64,000 nt of DNA from Leptobrachium leishanense (GCA_009667805.1 CM019068.1:11016889-11080888), one strand, 5' to 3'; counted from the first letter of the stretch, positions 1-11,689 are shown. The notes: a model not told the origin generated them from the sequence alone. Made by a program: numbers and translations.

Positions 1-562
1 GTTAATGCAGTTCACTAAATATGGAAAAGTGCCACCAAGTCCCGATTTTACAAGGTTTTTTTATTATAAGAAATTGTATTTTTCATGGGATTTTTCATGC
101 CCTAGAATAAAAAATTAAATGAAATCTTGGTTTATCTCAACAATAAAACAATAACAGCACGAGAAAATAAATAGAAGCTTCTTGATTCTAAATAACAAGT
201 ACGAGCAAGTCAAAGTATGTGATATATACATATATATATATATATATACCTGAGGACAAATAATGATGGTGCAAAAAAAATACCCTGGCTGGCCAAAAAA
301 AAAACAGAGTTTGAAATAGCACACTTTTTATTTACCCATCCACAAAGGGTTAACTCCTGGGTTCCAGGTAATTCGGGCAGTCAGCCCAATGACAGCAGAG
401 ATGCATGGACGAATAGATGATTCAAAAGTGACGGGAGCTGTTTTATTTACAGCAACAATTTGGCTGCTGCAAGAACCTTTTGTCAAGCATTTTGGCTGAA
501 AAAAAGTCACACATGGTAGTACTTGGTTGGAGCGCCTTTAGTTGTTATTATGGCACTCAGTC
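1..562. other. No gene seen; short TA microsatellite
   Basis: This stretch is AT-rich and shows no recognisable coding sequence. A short (TA)n run lies at about 228-248. The small open frames here show no protein family features. Confidence 0.5.
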
Positions 563-1170
563 TTGCGGCATGCCGCAGCACTGAGGGAGTGTCAACTTCT
601 GTGTGAGCTATAAATTACTCCCTAGAGAAATGCGGCATGCCGCAGCTCTGTGGGAGTGTCTCCTGCTGTGCAAGCCATAAATCCCTCCCTAGGGAAAATG
701 TGGCATGCCGCAGCTCTGAGGGAGTGTCTCCTGCTGTGCGAGCCATAAATCCCTCCCTAGGGAAAATGCAGCCTGCCGCAGCTCTGAGGGAGTGTCTCCT
801 GCTGTGCGAGCCAAAAATCCCTCCCTAGGGAAAATGCAGCATGCCGCAGCTCTGAGGGAGTGTCTCCTGCTGTGCGAGCCATAAATCCCTCCCTTGGGAA
901 AATGCGGCCTGCCGCAGCTCTGGAGGAGTGTCTCCTTCTGTGTGAGCTATAAATCCCTCCCAAGGGAAATGCGGCATGCACAGCTCTGTGGGAGTGTCTC
1001 CTGCTGTGCGAGCTATAAATCCCTCCCAAGGGAAATGCGGCATGCACAGCTCTGTGGGAGTGTCTCCTGCTGTGCGAGCTATAAATCTCCCCCTAGGGAA
1101 ATGAGACATGTCACAGCTCTGATGGAGTGTCTCCTGCTGTGCAGCCATATATCCCTCCCCAGAGAAGAGC
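563..1170. repeat. Minisatellite, 66-68 bp unit, about 9 copies
   Basis: About nine head-to-tail copies, each opening with a GCGGCATGCCGCAGCTCTG-like block and closing with a CCCTCCCTAGGGAAAAT-like block. The unit is 68 bp in the first copies and shrinks to 66-67 bp after about 903, through small deletions beside GGCATGC. Small open frames on both strands here simply follow the repeat. The last copy is degenerate and runs into single-copy sequence near 1170. Confidence 0.9.
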
Positions 1171-1632
1171 ATCATGCAGCATGCTGCAGCACTGACAACA
1201 AACAGGAAGCTCTGGTTTTGAAAGGGTTTGCTGAAAATGTCTCCATCTGCCAGCAGTTTGACGAACACAACGTATGGGCAGATTTGGGGGAACATTCACA
1301 TGAGCTAACATTGTTTTGCGCGCAGTTGAGGCACTTTTTAAAAAAAGGATTAAAAGGCCTTTGATGGTCGACATTCATGTGAATAAACAATGCAGACAAA
1401 TTCCTTTTACGCGGCACAGTCAGTTATCGCTGCCATAATGGCACACGTCGGGTTGTAGGATGTGACAATGTGTTTAACGTTTCTGCTGGTTAAGTCAATC
1501 CCAAATCAAAGAAGCTCAGTGCGGCGCTCGTAATCTTTCATGCCTTTGTGATGATGCATTCAAACATACAGAAATGATTTCTTTTAATTGAGACAAAGAA
1601 ACCAGGAGCAGAGAGAACACCGGGAATGATAC
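1171..1632. other. No gene seen
   Basis: Unique-looking sequence between the minisatellite and the truncated LINE. I see no domain, RNA gene or clear transposon terminus in it. Confidence 0.4.
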
Positions 1633-2145
1633 ATGACTGTGCTTTTAATAAAAAAACAGATAGTACAACAAATGCTTACGTTGGCTATTGAATACGGAGA
1701 TGTAGTGTATGCAGCCGCCCCGCAAACACACCTTCATAAACTTACTACATTGTATAACTCATTCTGCCTCTTTGTGCTACAATGTAACTACATGACCCAC
1801 CATTGTGACATGTTAAAAGAGCTAAACTGGCTGTCGCTGGAATCTAGACGCAACCTTAACCTTTCCAACCTGGTGTTTTTCTGGGAAGCTACCACCCTAC
1901 CTGAATAGGCTGCTTCCCCCAGCAGTTCCCTCATCCTATAACCTCCGATCCAGGACCGGCACCTTACTTACAATACCACAATACAAAAAGAATGTGGCTC
2001 CATCCTCATTTTCCTACAGAGCACCCCAAATATGGAATAGCCTCCCAGACGCCATCAAATCTTCCCCCCAGTCTTAAGTCCCTTAAGAGATCTCTATTAA
2101 CATACCTCAATACAGAATACGCCTGTAAACATGTAACATAGTGAC
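1633..2145 (+). pseudogene. 5'-truncated LINE, C-terminal part of reverse transcriptase ORF
   Basis: The translation gives the region after the reverse transcriptase core of a CR1/L2/Rex1-superfamily LINE: an EYGDVVYAAAP block, a THHCDMLKELNWLSLESRR block and the near-terminal RAPQIWNSLPDAIKSSP block that typifies these ORF2 C-termini. Frame changes near 1880 and near 2075 (an extra C) break the frame. The ORF ends with codons for TYLNTEYACKHVT and a TAG stop at about 2143-2145, and these last codons are the first copy of the 39-bp unit amplified downstream. No catalytic core is present, so the copy is dead on arrival (5' truncated). The clade within the superfamily was not determined. Confidence 0.8.
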
Positions 2146-2529
2146 TATATACAGAATGCACCTGTAAACATGTAACATAGTGACTATATACAAAATGCGC
2201 CTGTAAACATGTAACAGTGACTACATACAGAATGCAGCTGTAAACATGTAACATAGTGACTATATACAAAATGCACCTGTAAATATGTAACAGTGACTAT
2301 ATACAGAATGCAGCTGTAAACATGTAACCGTGACTATATACAGAATGCACCTGTAAACATGTAACACAGTGACTATATACAGAATGCGCTTGTAAACGTG
2401 TAACACAGTGACTATATACAGAATGCGCCTGTAAACGTGTAACACAGTGACTATATACAGAATGCACCTGTAAACATGTAACACAGTGACTATATACAGA
2501 ATGCGCCTGTAAACATGTAACATAGTGAC
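2107..2529 (+). repeat. 39-bp minisatellite, left segment (about 11 copies)
   Basis: Tandem copies of a 39-bp unit (key blocks ACAGAATGC, CCTGTAAACATGTAACA, TAGTGACTATAT), including a few shortened copies around 2205-2340. The first unit overlaps the last codons and stop codon of the LINE ORF. The segment is separated from the larger right segment by a hAT-type insertion at 2530-3650. Confidence 0.95.
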
Positions 2530-3650
2530 TAGACATGTGCACAGCACAAAATTTCGTTTTGAACTAATGGATTAGTCCTAAAATGCAATTTATTTAGTTA
2601 CTAAAGAAATTCGTTTTCAGTTCTTTAGTATGAAAACTAATTTCATTCATCCGAAAACCAATGGATACAATTACTATTGTTGCGGCTCCTCAGAGGGCTG
2701 AGATCGATGCTTGTTACAGTATCTCTCACTCTCAGCACAATGTGGGCCATATTACATAGTTGTTGCTAACATAACCAGAGCTATTGTAAACTTCCCAGAG
2801 CCATTATAGCCTATGGAGGTTTTCAGTTTACAACAGCTCTGGTTAAGTTAGCACCAACATTGTAATACTGCCCCGTGTCAGGCAAAGCTGTTACAGTAAC
2901 TGACTGCTGCTCATCACAGCGCTCAGAGTTTCAGTAAAACTAGTAAATAATATTTTTATATATAAGAGGTTAGAACAATATTATTTCCTTGTTTTACTGA
3001 AACTCTGAGCGCTGTTACAGTCAGTTACTGTAACAACTGAGCCTGATACATTGTACTGAGAGATAATGTAACAAGCAACCGATCTCAGCGCTCACAGCCA
3101 CTGGATTTAAAGGGCTGAAAAAAAAGGATAATCTGTATAATGTTTAGAACATCCTCCTGCATTAATTAATACCCCTCTCTGTATAATGTATACAACATCC
3201 ACCTGCATTAATTCCCCTCTCTGTATAATATATAGAACATCCTCCTGAATTATTTAATGTCCCTCTCTGTATAGAACATCCTCCTCAATTTATACCTTTC
3301 TCTGTATAATGTATATAACATCCTCCTGCATTAATACCCCTCTCTGTATAATGTATAGAACATCCTCCTGCATTAATTAGTGCCCCTCTCTGTATAGAAC
3401 ATCCTACTGCATTGGGATGTGGAGGGTGCAGAACTTCGGATGTTGCGATGTTGCGCTCTTCATTGCTGGTCTCCTTCACTCATCAATGTAATATCACAAA
3501 AAGGACTGAAACTAAAATGTAGTGCATTTTATTTTAGTTTCTTTCATTTTTTGTACTGAGCAGTTTCATTTCTCTTGAGTCATACTAAAACTAAATTATC
3601 CCAAAATTCTGACTAAATCGTTTTAGTACTAAAACGAATGCACATGTCTA
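2530..3650. mobile_element. Non-autonomous hAT-type element, 1121 bp
   Basis: Ends are TAGACATGTGCA on the left and TGCACATGTCTA on the right, a perfect 12-bp inverted repeat. The flanks are ATAGTGAC (2522-2529) and ATAGTGGC (3651-3658), an 8-bp target duplication with one mismatch, and the target is the 39-bp minisatellite. No transposase is encoded. Inside, a long imperfect inverted repeat is centred near 2955 (arms include the CAGCGCTCAGAGTTTCAG block), and a degenerate repeat of about 50 bp (CCTCTCTGTATAATGTATAGAACATCCTCC-type, described by its CTCTGTATAATG core) spans about 3130-3415. Confidence 0.88.
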
Positions 3651-6120
3651 ATAGTGGCTATATACAGAATGCGCCTGTAAACGTGTAACACAGTGACTAT
3701 ATACAGAATGCACCTGTAAACATGTAACACACTGACTATATACAGAATGCACCTGTAAACATGAAACATAGTGACTATATACAGAATGCGCCTGTAAACA
3801 TGTAACACAGTGACTATATACAGAATGCACCTGTAAACATGTAACACAGTGACTATATACAGAATGCACCTGTAAACATGTAACATAGTGACTATATACA
3901 GAATGCGCCTGTAAACATGTAACATAGTGACTATATACAGAATGCGTCTGTAAACATGTAACATAGTGACTATATACAGAATGCGTCTGTAAACATGTAA
4001 CATAGTGACTATATACAGAATGCGCCTGTAAACATGTAACATAGTGACTATATACAGAATGCGCCTGTAGACATGTAACACACTGACTATATACAGAATG
4101 CACCTGTAAACATGAAACATAGTGACTATATACAGAATGCGCCTGTAAACATGTAACACAGTGACTATATACAGAATGCACCTGTAAACATGTAACGCAG
4201 TGACTATATACAGAATGCACCTGTAAACATGTAACATAGTGACTATATACAGAATGTGCCTGTAAACATGTAACATAGTGACTATATACAGAATGCGTCT
4301 GTAAACATGTAACATAGTGACTATATACAGAATGCGTCTGTAAACATGTAACATAGTGACTATATACAGAATGCGCCTGTAAACATGTAACATAGTGACT
4401 ATATACAGAATGCACCTGTAAACATGTAACATAGTGACTATATACAGAATGCGCCTGTAAACATGTAACATAGTGACTATATACAGAATGCACCTGTAAA
4501 CATGTAACATAGTGACTATATACAGAATGCGCCTGTAAACATGTAACATAGTGACTATATACAGAATGTACCTGTAAACATGTAACATAGTGACTATATA
4601 CAGAATGCACCTGTAAACATGTAACATAGTGACTATATACAGAATGCACCTGTAAACATGTAACATAGTGACTATATACAGAATGCACCTGTAAACATGT
4701 AACATAGTGACTATATACAGAATGCGCCTGTAAACATGTAACATAGTGACTATATACAGAATGCGCCTGTAAACATGTAACATAGTGACTATATACAGAA
4801 TGCGCCTGTAAACATGTAACATAGTGACTATATACAGAATGCGCCTGTAGACATGTAACACAGTGACTATATACAGAATGCGCCTGTAAACATGTAACAT
4901 AGTGACTATATACAGAATGCGCCTGTAGACATGTAACATAGTGACTATATACAGAATGCGCCTGTAAACATGTAACATAGTGACTATATACAGAATGCAC
5001 CTGTAAACATGTAACATAGTGACTATATACAGAATGCGCCTGTAAACATGTAACATAGTGACTATATACAGAATGCGCCTGTAGACATGTAACACAGTGA
5101 CTATATACAGAATGCACCTGTAAACATGTAACTTAGTGACTATATACAGAATGCGCCTGTAGACATGTAACACAGTGACTATATACAGAATGCACCTGTA
5201 AACATGTAACATAGTGACTATATACAGAATGCGCCTGTAAACATGTAACATAGTGACTATATACAGAATGCACCTGTAAACATGTAACACAGTGACTATA
5301 TACAGAATGCACCTGTAAACATGTAACATAGTGACTATATACAGAATGCGCCTGTAGACATGTAACACAGTGACTATATACAGAATGCACCTGTAAACAT
5401 GTAACATAGTGACTATATACAGAATGCGCCTGTAGACATGTAACACAGTGACTATATACAGAATGCACCTGTAAACATGTAACATAGTGACTATATACAG
5501 AATGCGCCTGTAAACATGTAACATAGTGACTATATACAGAATGCACCTGTAAACATGTAACACAGTGACTATATACAGAATGCACCTGTAAACATGTAAC
5601 ATAGTGACTATATACAGAATGCACCTGTAAACATGTAACATAGTGACTATATACAGAATGCGCCTGTAAACATGTAACATAGTGACTATATACAGAATGC
5701 GCCTGTAAACATGTAACATAGTGACTATATACAGAATGCCCCTGTAAACATGTAACATAGTGACTATATACAGAATGCGCCTGTAAACATGTAACATAGT
5801 GACTATATACAGAATGCGCCTGTAAACATGTAAAACAGTGACAATATACAGAATGCGCCTGTAAACATGTAACATAGTGACTATATACAGAATGCGCCTG
5901 TAAACATGTAACATAGTGACTATGTACAGAATGCACCTGTAAACATGTAACACAGTGACTATATACAGAATGCACCTGTAAACATGTAACACAGTGACTA
6001 TATACAGAATGCACCTGTAAACATGTAACACAGTGACTATATACAGAATGCACCTGTAAACATGTAACACAGTGACTATATACAGAATGTGCCTGTAAAC
6101 ATGTAACATAGTGACTATAT
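3651..6120 (+). repeat. 39-bp minisatellite, right segment (about 63 copies)
   Basis: About 63 tandem copies of the 39-bp unit that begins at the LINE stop codon. Because 39 is a multiple of three, one minus-strand frame stays open for 826 codons (13-residue unit MLHVYRRILYIVT) and another for 489 and 330 codons; these are repeat artefacts, not genes. A nine-unit (351 bp) higher-order duplication is visible: the block with a CACTGAC variant at 3730 and a CATGAAAC variant recurs at 4081. Variation is mostly at CpG-like sites (GCGCCTG/GCACCTG/GCGTCTG). Confidence 0.95.
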
Positions 6121-6285
6121 TTCATACATATTTATATTCATGTTTTGTTTTTATTATTTAGCATTTTATTACTTTGTGTTTCTGTAACAATTCAATGTTC
6201 TTGAATCCAGGACAAACTAAAAACCAGAGAAATCTCAATGTATCCGTCCTGGGAAAATACGTTAGCAAATAAATAAATATATATT
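6121..6285 (+). mobile_element. LINE 3' UTR end with TAAA-type tail
   Basis: The sequence from the end of the 39-bp array to an AAATAAATAAATATA tail matches the LINE 3' end at 35740-35925 (shared TTCAATGTTCTTGAA, CTCAATGTATCC and CTGG(T/G)AAAAT blocks). It shows that the whole array at 2107-6120 sits inside one LINE copy, between its ORF stop and its tail. Confidence 0.85.
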
Positions 6286-6884
6286 ACGAGAAATGGGTCA
6301 AGGCATTTGTGTCTGAATGGAATGGTCCTAAGCTGTGCGTGTGTGGCTTTGGGTGGGATATTTTGTATTTGTCACAGCTGGTTTTCGTTCCCTTGATTCG
6401 GACGTCAGGGATCCGCGTTCCCTTGATACGATGACCCAGATATTAGAAGATTAATGACATTTGATAATGGGACCCAGAAAACTCACAAGCTGAGCTCCTC
6501 ACCATTTATCCCGGCTCTGAACGGGGTTTTGTCCTCCATTCGAGGCCATCGGGCATGTAGGTATAATGGATCGGGCCCGGCTCTGGCCATTGGACGCGGT
6601 GATTGCGCTGCGGTCTGGCTGGAGAGATCCTTATGTCGAGTTAAATAAAGTTTTATTATCTCGGTCTCACTTTTTCACACTGTTTATGAATTAATATATT
6701 CATTCTCTGAGGCTATTAGCAAGTTTTGGCAATGTGTACATTCACTCATTGGTGTGCAACAGGCGAGTCACCTTGGGGTAGGACTCCGGTGTAATAGTAC
6801 CTCTTTTAACCCCTTCATTACCAAGTAACGAATGGTATTCCTATAAAAATTATTAAAAACATTGTGTATTATTTCTTATGAAAG
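6286..6884. other. No gene seen
   Basis: No family recognised. A short direct repeat around CGTTCCCTTGAT (6388 and 6418) is the only visible structure. The 64-codon frame here has no supporting feature. Confidence 0.35.
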
Positions 6885-7599
6885 AGGTCATTCAGAGAGC
6901 ACCGAAAATTTCAGTGCTGTCTCGTTCGGCGCACTTCTGTGCGTTCGCCAATTTCAATTCGACGACCCTGTGGCGCATTCAGCATACAATGCAGAGTCCC
7001 CAAAGTGTGCTGAATGGGATCCGCTGATAAGACAGCCAACAATCTGCCGAGCACCGCAGACTGTCGAACGCCAACGATCAGCCACCAACGCCGCCGAAAA
7101 TAGACGATCGACTGGCGAACGCTGCCGAAAAAAAAAAAAACCCGGAACTCTGCTATTTAAAAAAAAAGGTGTTTAAACCAATAAAAATGCATGAAAATAC
7201 AAAAAAAGGCCCTACAAAAAATAATAAAAATGTCTGTTGCAGAATATTAAAAAAAGCCGTTAAAAACAAATGGGAATCAGAAAAATACCTAAAAAATAAA
7301 TGAGTATAAAAGGCTTCTTGCTGTAAATGAAAAGAATAAACGATTAAATAATTTTTTTATAAAAAACGCAAATATTTTTTTACATTGACGCGTATGGGAT
7401 TCGCCTGTTTAAACCTGTCGAACTGAACCACTTAAAATCAGGTCATTTCACTGACACTTCGGTGCAGTTCGGTGTCTGTGAATAGATTAACCATTACTTC
7501 TCTATGGGAATTTCACTGCTGCCGAATTGCGGCGATCTGAGGTGAACTGCACCGTATTTCGCCTATATTTGGGGAATTGACAGCTTTCTAAATAGACAA
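6885..7599. mobile_element. Harbinger-like element, left part (interrupted)
   Basis: Opens with GTCATTCAGAGAGCACCGA, a degenerate form of the CAGGGTTATTCAGAGAG terminus seen in the complete copy at 18551-19500. The interior has the same CCGAA/GCCGAAA-rich body and the TCTCTATGGGGATTTCACTG-type motif. It is broken at 7599 by a Penelope-like insertion, and the remainder continues at 10702. Non-coding. Confidence 0.65.
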
Positions 7600-7823
7600 C
7601 TACGCAGAAAAAAATAAACCCCGGGGTCAGGTGTCTGAAACACCCAAAAAGAATGCAATTATATACTTATCAGCTGCTGCTGGAAGGATGAAATCCCATG
7701 TGTACATTCCGATCCACAGGGAGACAAAGTTCCACAGAAGAGAAAAACAAGGAAATCCACCAGCGCTGCTTGTTGAAGGTGCACTAGTGCCACCTCCTTT
7801 ATTTAAACAGAGAACACAAAACA

Positions 7824-7852
7824 GACGTTTCAGGGATATACCCTTTCCTCAG
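7824..7852 (-). ncRNA. Hammerhead-like ribozyme core, left arm
   Basis: Reverse complement of the motif at 10575-10603: CTGAGGA, a short stem, GAAAC, then GTC. It lies in the inverted arm. Self-cleavage is inferred from the motif only. Confidence 0.45.
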
Positions 7853-8318
7853 TGCATAGTGCCCCAATACTAACATACAGAAAAACCCTTTATATACTAA
7901 ACACATATAAGGTAGGCGGAACTTAAACGCCTTTGCACACATGGAAGAAATAAATATAATACAAAATCATATACATACTAGAAACCTTAACGGTTAATAC
8001 ATATTACCATCGGTCCATGCTGCGAGGTGTACGCCAGCCGGCGATAACATAATGGCGAATGGTGGAGCTACAGCGCATGCGCGTGACCGGAAACACCCTG
8101 TATTACAAGGAAGGTCCCGCCCACACCAGCGCTCGATCTCCAAAGGAAGAATACGCAGAACAAGAACCGACCGGCTTTAGTAATTCACATGGCAATATCC
8201 ATATTCGACAAAAACAGTGTAGAAACGTGATTGAGCTTGTTTAGAATAGCTCCATGGTGCCCAGGAAAAACTGGAAAGGATCCAGATGTATCTGCAACTA
8301 ACTTGTTCTGTTTATTAA

Positions 8319-9507
8319 CCCCTTAAGGACCACTGACGTACTATGTACGTCCTGCCCATGGGTCTCCCTTAGACCCGCGGACATACATAGTACGTCAGCG
8401 GCGCCTAACCCCCCTCCCGCCCGATACTTACCTCCCTCGCTGGATCCCTCGCAAATCTGGCAGGGAGGAAGCCTTCCCTCAAGATTTGCATGGGCCGGCG
8501 AGCTCGATGACGTCACCACGCTGCGTGGTGACGTCATCAGCAGGTGCCCCCATTGAAATCAATGGAGGGGAGGGGGGCTCCTTCAGAGCCCTCTATCTCC
8601 CCAACCATTGTTGATAGAGAGATGCAAGTTGCACAGCTGGAAAGGGGAGAGTCTCCCCTTTTCAGGGTGTCCTACATTAACGGTTTCGCTGCCGGATCGC
8701 GATTCGGCGCAAATTTGCGCCGAATTGCAATTCAAACCTGGAGGGGCTGACATCGTGGATGTCAGCCAAGTCTCCAGGTCACCCCCCACGCACTGACATC
8801 CTCACGATATGTGGGAGTATGTCAGTGGGCCAGTTAACCCCCTAGCTGCCATGTGGAGATAGGGTGATCCGTTGGATCCCTTTATCTCCCGATCCGTGGC
8901 ATTGAGAGGGTCATATTTGATATAATTGGAAAGGCCTGATCAAACAGGTTTGGTGTAAAAATAAAACTTTAAAAAATAAATAAGTAAAAATATAATAAAA
9001 AAATATATATTTTTTTTTTTTTTTTTTTGTCTGAGGGGGGGGATTTAGTTAATTAGTACCTAGGCTGTCATCTAAAAATAATTAGCAAAAAACGGTCAGA
9101 ATGAGCGCAGCGCACATAGGTGAACTGGCTCAGCAGTGAAGGGGCTAAAAAGCAAAAACATGTAAAAATTGGGTATTTCTATTCTCGGGACATATTTTTA
9201 AACTATTTAGCCGGGGTATTTTTTGGTGGTTATAGATTTTGGGGATTAAATTACGAAAAAGTGTGTTTTTACCATTTTTTTCATCATGTTTCATATTTTT
9301 TTTTATAGTAAATTATTCGATATGATGGAAATAATGGTATTTTTAGAAAGTCCATTTAATGGCAGGAAAAACGGTGTATAATATGTGTGGGTTGAATAAA
9401 CGAGTAAGAGGAAAATTTGACCTAAACACTAACCGCGCAGAAACGTAAAAACAGCAGCGGTCACTAAAGGACGGATTTGTGTAAAACCGCCCGGTCACAC
9501 TAAGGGG
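8319..9507. mobile_element. piggyBac-type MITE (family A), 1189 bp
   Basis: TTAA on both sides (8315-8318 and 9508-9511), with CCCCTTAAGGACC at the left and ACACTAAGGGG at the right. TTAA duplications and CCC(C)TT ends are piggyBac hallmarks. A subterminal hairpin at about 8331-8400 pairs GACGTACTATGTACGTCC-like arms. The interior is GC-rich, then A/T-rich, and non-coding. A sister copy in inverse orientation sits at 45523-46757. Open frames in the GC-rich part are incidental. Confidence 0.88.
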
Positions 9508-9603
9508 TTAACCGTTAAGTTTTCTAGTATGTATATGATTTTGTATTATCTTTATTTCTTCCATGTGTGCAAAGGCGTTTAAGTTCCGCCTACCTTATAT
9601 GTG

Positions 9604-10521
9604 TGAAGCGCTCACCCCCGAAGGAGCCGCTGAATAAACCTCGGGTTAGTCTCTCCGCACTAGGGAATAAATATACACCAGCACTGTTGTGGATTTTATA
9701 AATTATATACTTTACTGATCCCAATAAAGTGACACATATAATACAATTTTGGTATAGGAACGACAGGATTTTCGTAATGCGGGATAACACGCGGCAGGAA
9801 AACACGCAGCGGGAAAAAGGAAAGAATTAACCCCCTCAGTTCTGGAGTGTAAGTCCTGTGAGTGTAAGGTCTCAAAAAGGTGTACGTGTATTGATTCGGG
9901 TACCCGGGTACTGTATTCAACTGACCAGTGAATGTGATAAGCAAATCTTCAAGTTGGGGCCCTGTAGAATTGAAACAATAATGCAGCGTGCTGGATTTTA
10001 CTTGTACTTTCGGCCTGCGAGGCCTCTCACCCATCCGTTATACAGTCTGTCCCTCTGTCTGGTCGAGGATGTCTCACCGGATCCGCTCTCTGGCCTTCCG
10101 ATCTCCGAGTCAAGAACCACGGCCTACCGCCTGCACTCCCTATGGGTCGTCGCGGTCTCCTTACAGGGTGTCCAACTGGAACGGAAGTTCTTGTGTACAC
10201 CTCCCGGTGATGACGGGTATGCCTCCGCAAGTTACTGTCCCGCTCTCCAGTGCCCGACAGGTAGCGTCTGCGCTCCGGCCTGGTCTCGATCCCGAGCAGT
10301 CTCACTTGCGTCCTCTCTCTTTCGTCGCTCCGCTCACTCTGGCGCTCCTCCGCACGAGGCTGCTTACGTCCTTCCTCCCTTTCCCAACCACTTCCTGTCT
10401 CCGCCGCAAAGCCTGATGGATATTGTAGTTTGTTTAAGTCCCGCATTGTCCATATGGCTTTTGTCTCCCTTTGGTGGCTAGAACCCAGTAATACAGCAAT
10501 ACAGTTTTAAACAGCGCTACA
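9604..10521. mobile_element. Probable solo LTR, about 918 bp
   Basis: The insert starts TGAAGCGCT and ends AGCGCTACA (short inverted TG...CA ends). It splits the Penelope arm exactly between TATATGTG and TTTAGTATAT, with TGTG (or ATGTG, depending on where the end is drawn) on both sides. AATAAA-like signals occur near 9632 and 9664. A long CT-rich segment (10040-10420) gives 139-207 codon frames on both strands that resemble no known protein. It could also be another element class; the LTR call rests on ends and target duplication only. Confidence 0.5.
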
Positions 10522-10574
10522 TGTGTTTAGTATATAAAGGGTTTTTCTATATGTTAGTATTGGGGCACTATGCA

Positions 10575-10603
10575 CTGAGGAAAGGGTATATCCCTGAAAC
10601 GTC
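10575..10603 (+). ncRNA. Hammerhead-like ribozyme core, right arm
   Basis: CTGAGGA at 10575-10581 fits the CUGANGA core. AGGG (10583-10586) can pair with CCCT (10592-10595) as stem II. GAAAC at 10596-10600 follows, then GTC, a permitted cleavage triplet. Penelope-like elements are known to carry hammerhead motifs in their terminal repeats. Stems I and III were not verified. Confidence 0.5.
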
Positions 10604-10701
10604 TGTTTTGTGTTCTCTGTTTAAATAAAGGAGGTGGCACTAGTGCACCTTCAACAAGCAGCGCTGGTGGATTTCCTTTTTTTTCATTTCTAAATAGACA
10701 A

Positions 10702-10775
10702 ACTGCCGCTAAATTACACCATACGGGGAAGTTTAGCGATTCGGTGGCAAGTTTGGCTGTTAAAGAGTTACTCAA
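10702..10775. mobile_element. Harbinger-like element, right remnant
   Basis: Continues the element broken at 7599: after the target duplication it reads ACTGCCGCTAAATTACACC, which matches in reverse the terminal part of the fragment at 31592-31912. The terminal CTG end is degenerate. Confidence 0.5.
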
Positions 10776-11689
10776 TAAGAGTGATTTGAAAATCACAAAG
10801 GAAGAAACATGAAAAAAAAAACGAGACTAAATAACTCATTTCATGGGAATGTTGGTACGTCGTGGTATCTAAGGGGTTAAATCCGCACTTCAGACATGTT
10901 CCGTTTCCGCGGCAGTCCTTTGAGTGAATGTCAGCCTGACCTATCCTCTTTATCACTAAGTGCTGCTGGTTCTATTTTCCCGCAGCAGCCGGCGCGCTGA
11001 TGTTTTGCTTTTCAGACTAAATCCGTTTTGAGCGACTTTGCTGCGATTTGGCTGAATTGTCATCTCACACACAAGCAAAGAGCTCTTAAACCAGCGGAAT
11101 CGAGACCCTCTGAACGGCAGGTCTGTGACATTTGGCAGAAAATGAAACCCTCCCGAGTTCTCGAATAAAAGCAGCCGCTACGGGTCTCATATCGTGTGTT
11201 TGTCTGTTATTATTTCTACTGTCAGATGACGCGGCTGCTTTCTCAAAAAGGCACAGAAAAGCACTTTATGCAAATTACTTTATCGTTCTTCCGATTCTTT
11301 AAAGGGACACTAACATACCTGCATGATGTCAGTGACGCAAATTCAGCCTTGTACAGCCGGTAACCTATACAAACCACGCCACCATGTGGGCGCATTTAAA
11401 ATTGACACACAAAAACCAACGCCAATTTCTGTGGTTTTTTGAATCGCCTTTCAAGAGCAATTTGATATTCTGAAAAATGCTTCTGAAAATGATGCGCAGC
11501 TCTGGATTAGGCAGGGTCTGTGTAAAGTACTTTATAAGTTATCAAAAATTATAAATATTTGAAATATGCAATTCATTGCCATCTGTCCCAACCGCACCCC
11601 TCCCTGTGCCTGTTGTTCCTGTTTTTCCACAAGGTTCCGTTTCTGCCTTAAGATGCGTATCTGTAGAACTGAAACTTGCCCCACTCCCG
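10776..11689. other. No gene seen; possible TTAA-element edge near 11299
   Basis: No coding sequence recognised. TTTAAAGGGACACTAA at about 11299-11314 resembles the edge of TTAA-duplicating frog elements, but no matching right end was found. Confidence 0.3.

Larger units (their letters stand above)
7600..10686. mobile_element. Penelope-like retroelement insertion with inverted arms
   Basis: The insertion is bounded by a 15-bp direct repeat TTTCTAAATAGACAA at 7585-7599 and 10687-10701. Its left arm (about 7748-8000) is the reverse complement of 10522-10676 plus 9508-9602, with a loop of about 315 bp (8001-8315). The long target duplication and inverted terminal arms carrying hammerhead-like cores fit a Penelope-like element. 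No reverse transcriptase or GIY-YIG domain was found in this copy. A piggyBac-type MITE (8319-9507) and a probable solo LTR (9604-10521) landed in the right arm and loop later. Confidence 0.7.

Noticed and set aside
2107..6120. CRISPR-like regular repeats
   Set aside because: Units are contiguous with no unique spacers, and the context is eukaryotic.
3629..6125. Open frames of 826, 489 and 330 codons on the minus strand
   Set aside because: They follow the 39-bp tandem repeat in two frames at once, with 13-residue periodicity and no start or domain logic.
8298..8796. Several short frames in GC-rich DNA
   Set aside because: They fall in piggyBac-type MITE sequence and recur as non-coding sequence in the sister copy at 46227-46767.
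9858..10481. 207-codon frame and overlapping 139-142 codon frames
   Set aside because: They lie within the probable solo LTR, in CT-rich DNA, on both strands; no protein family is visible.
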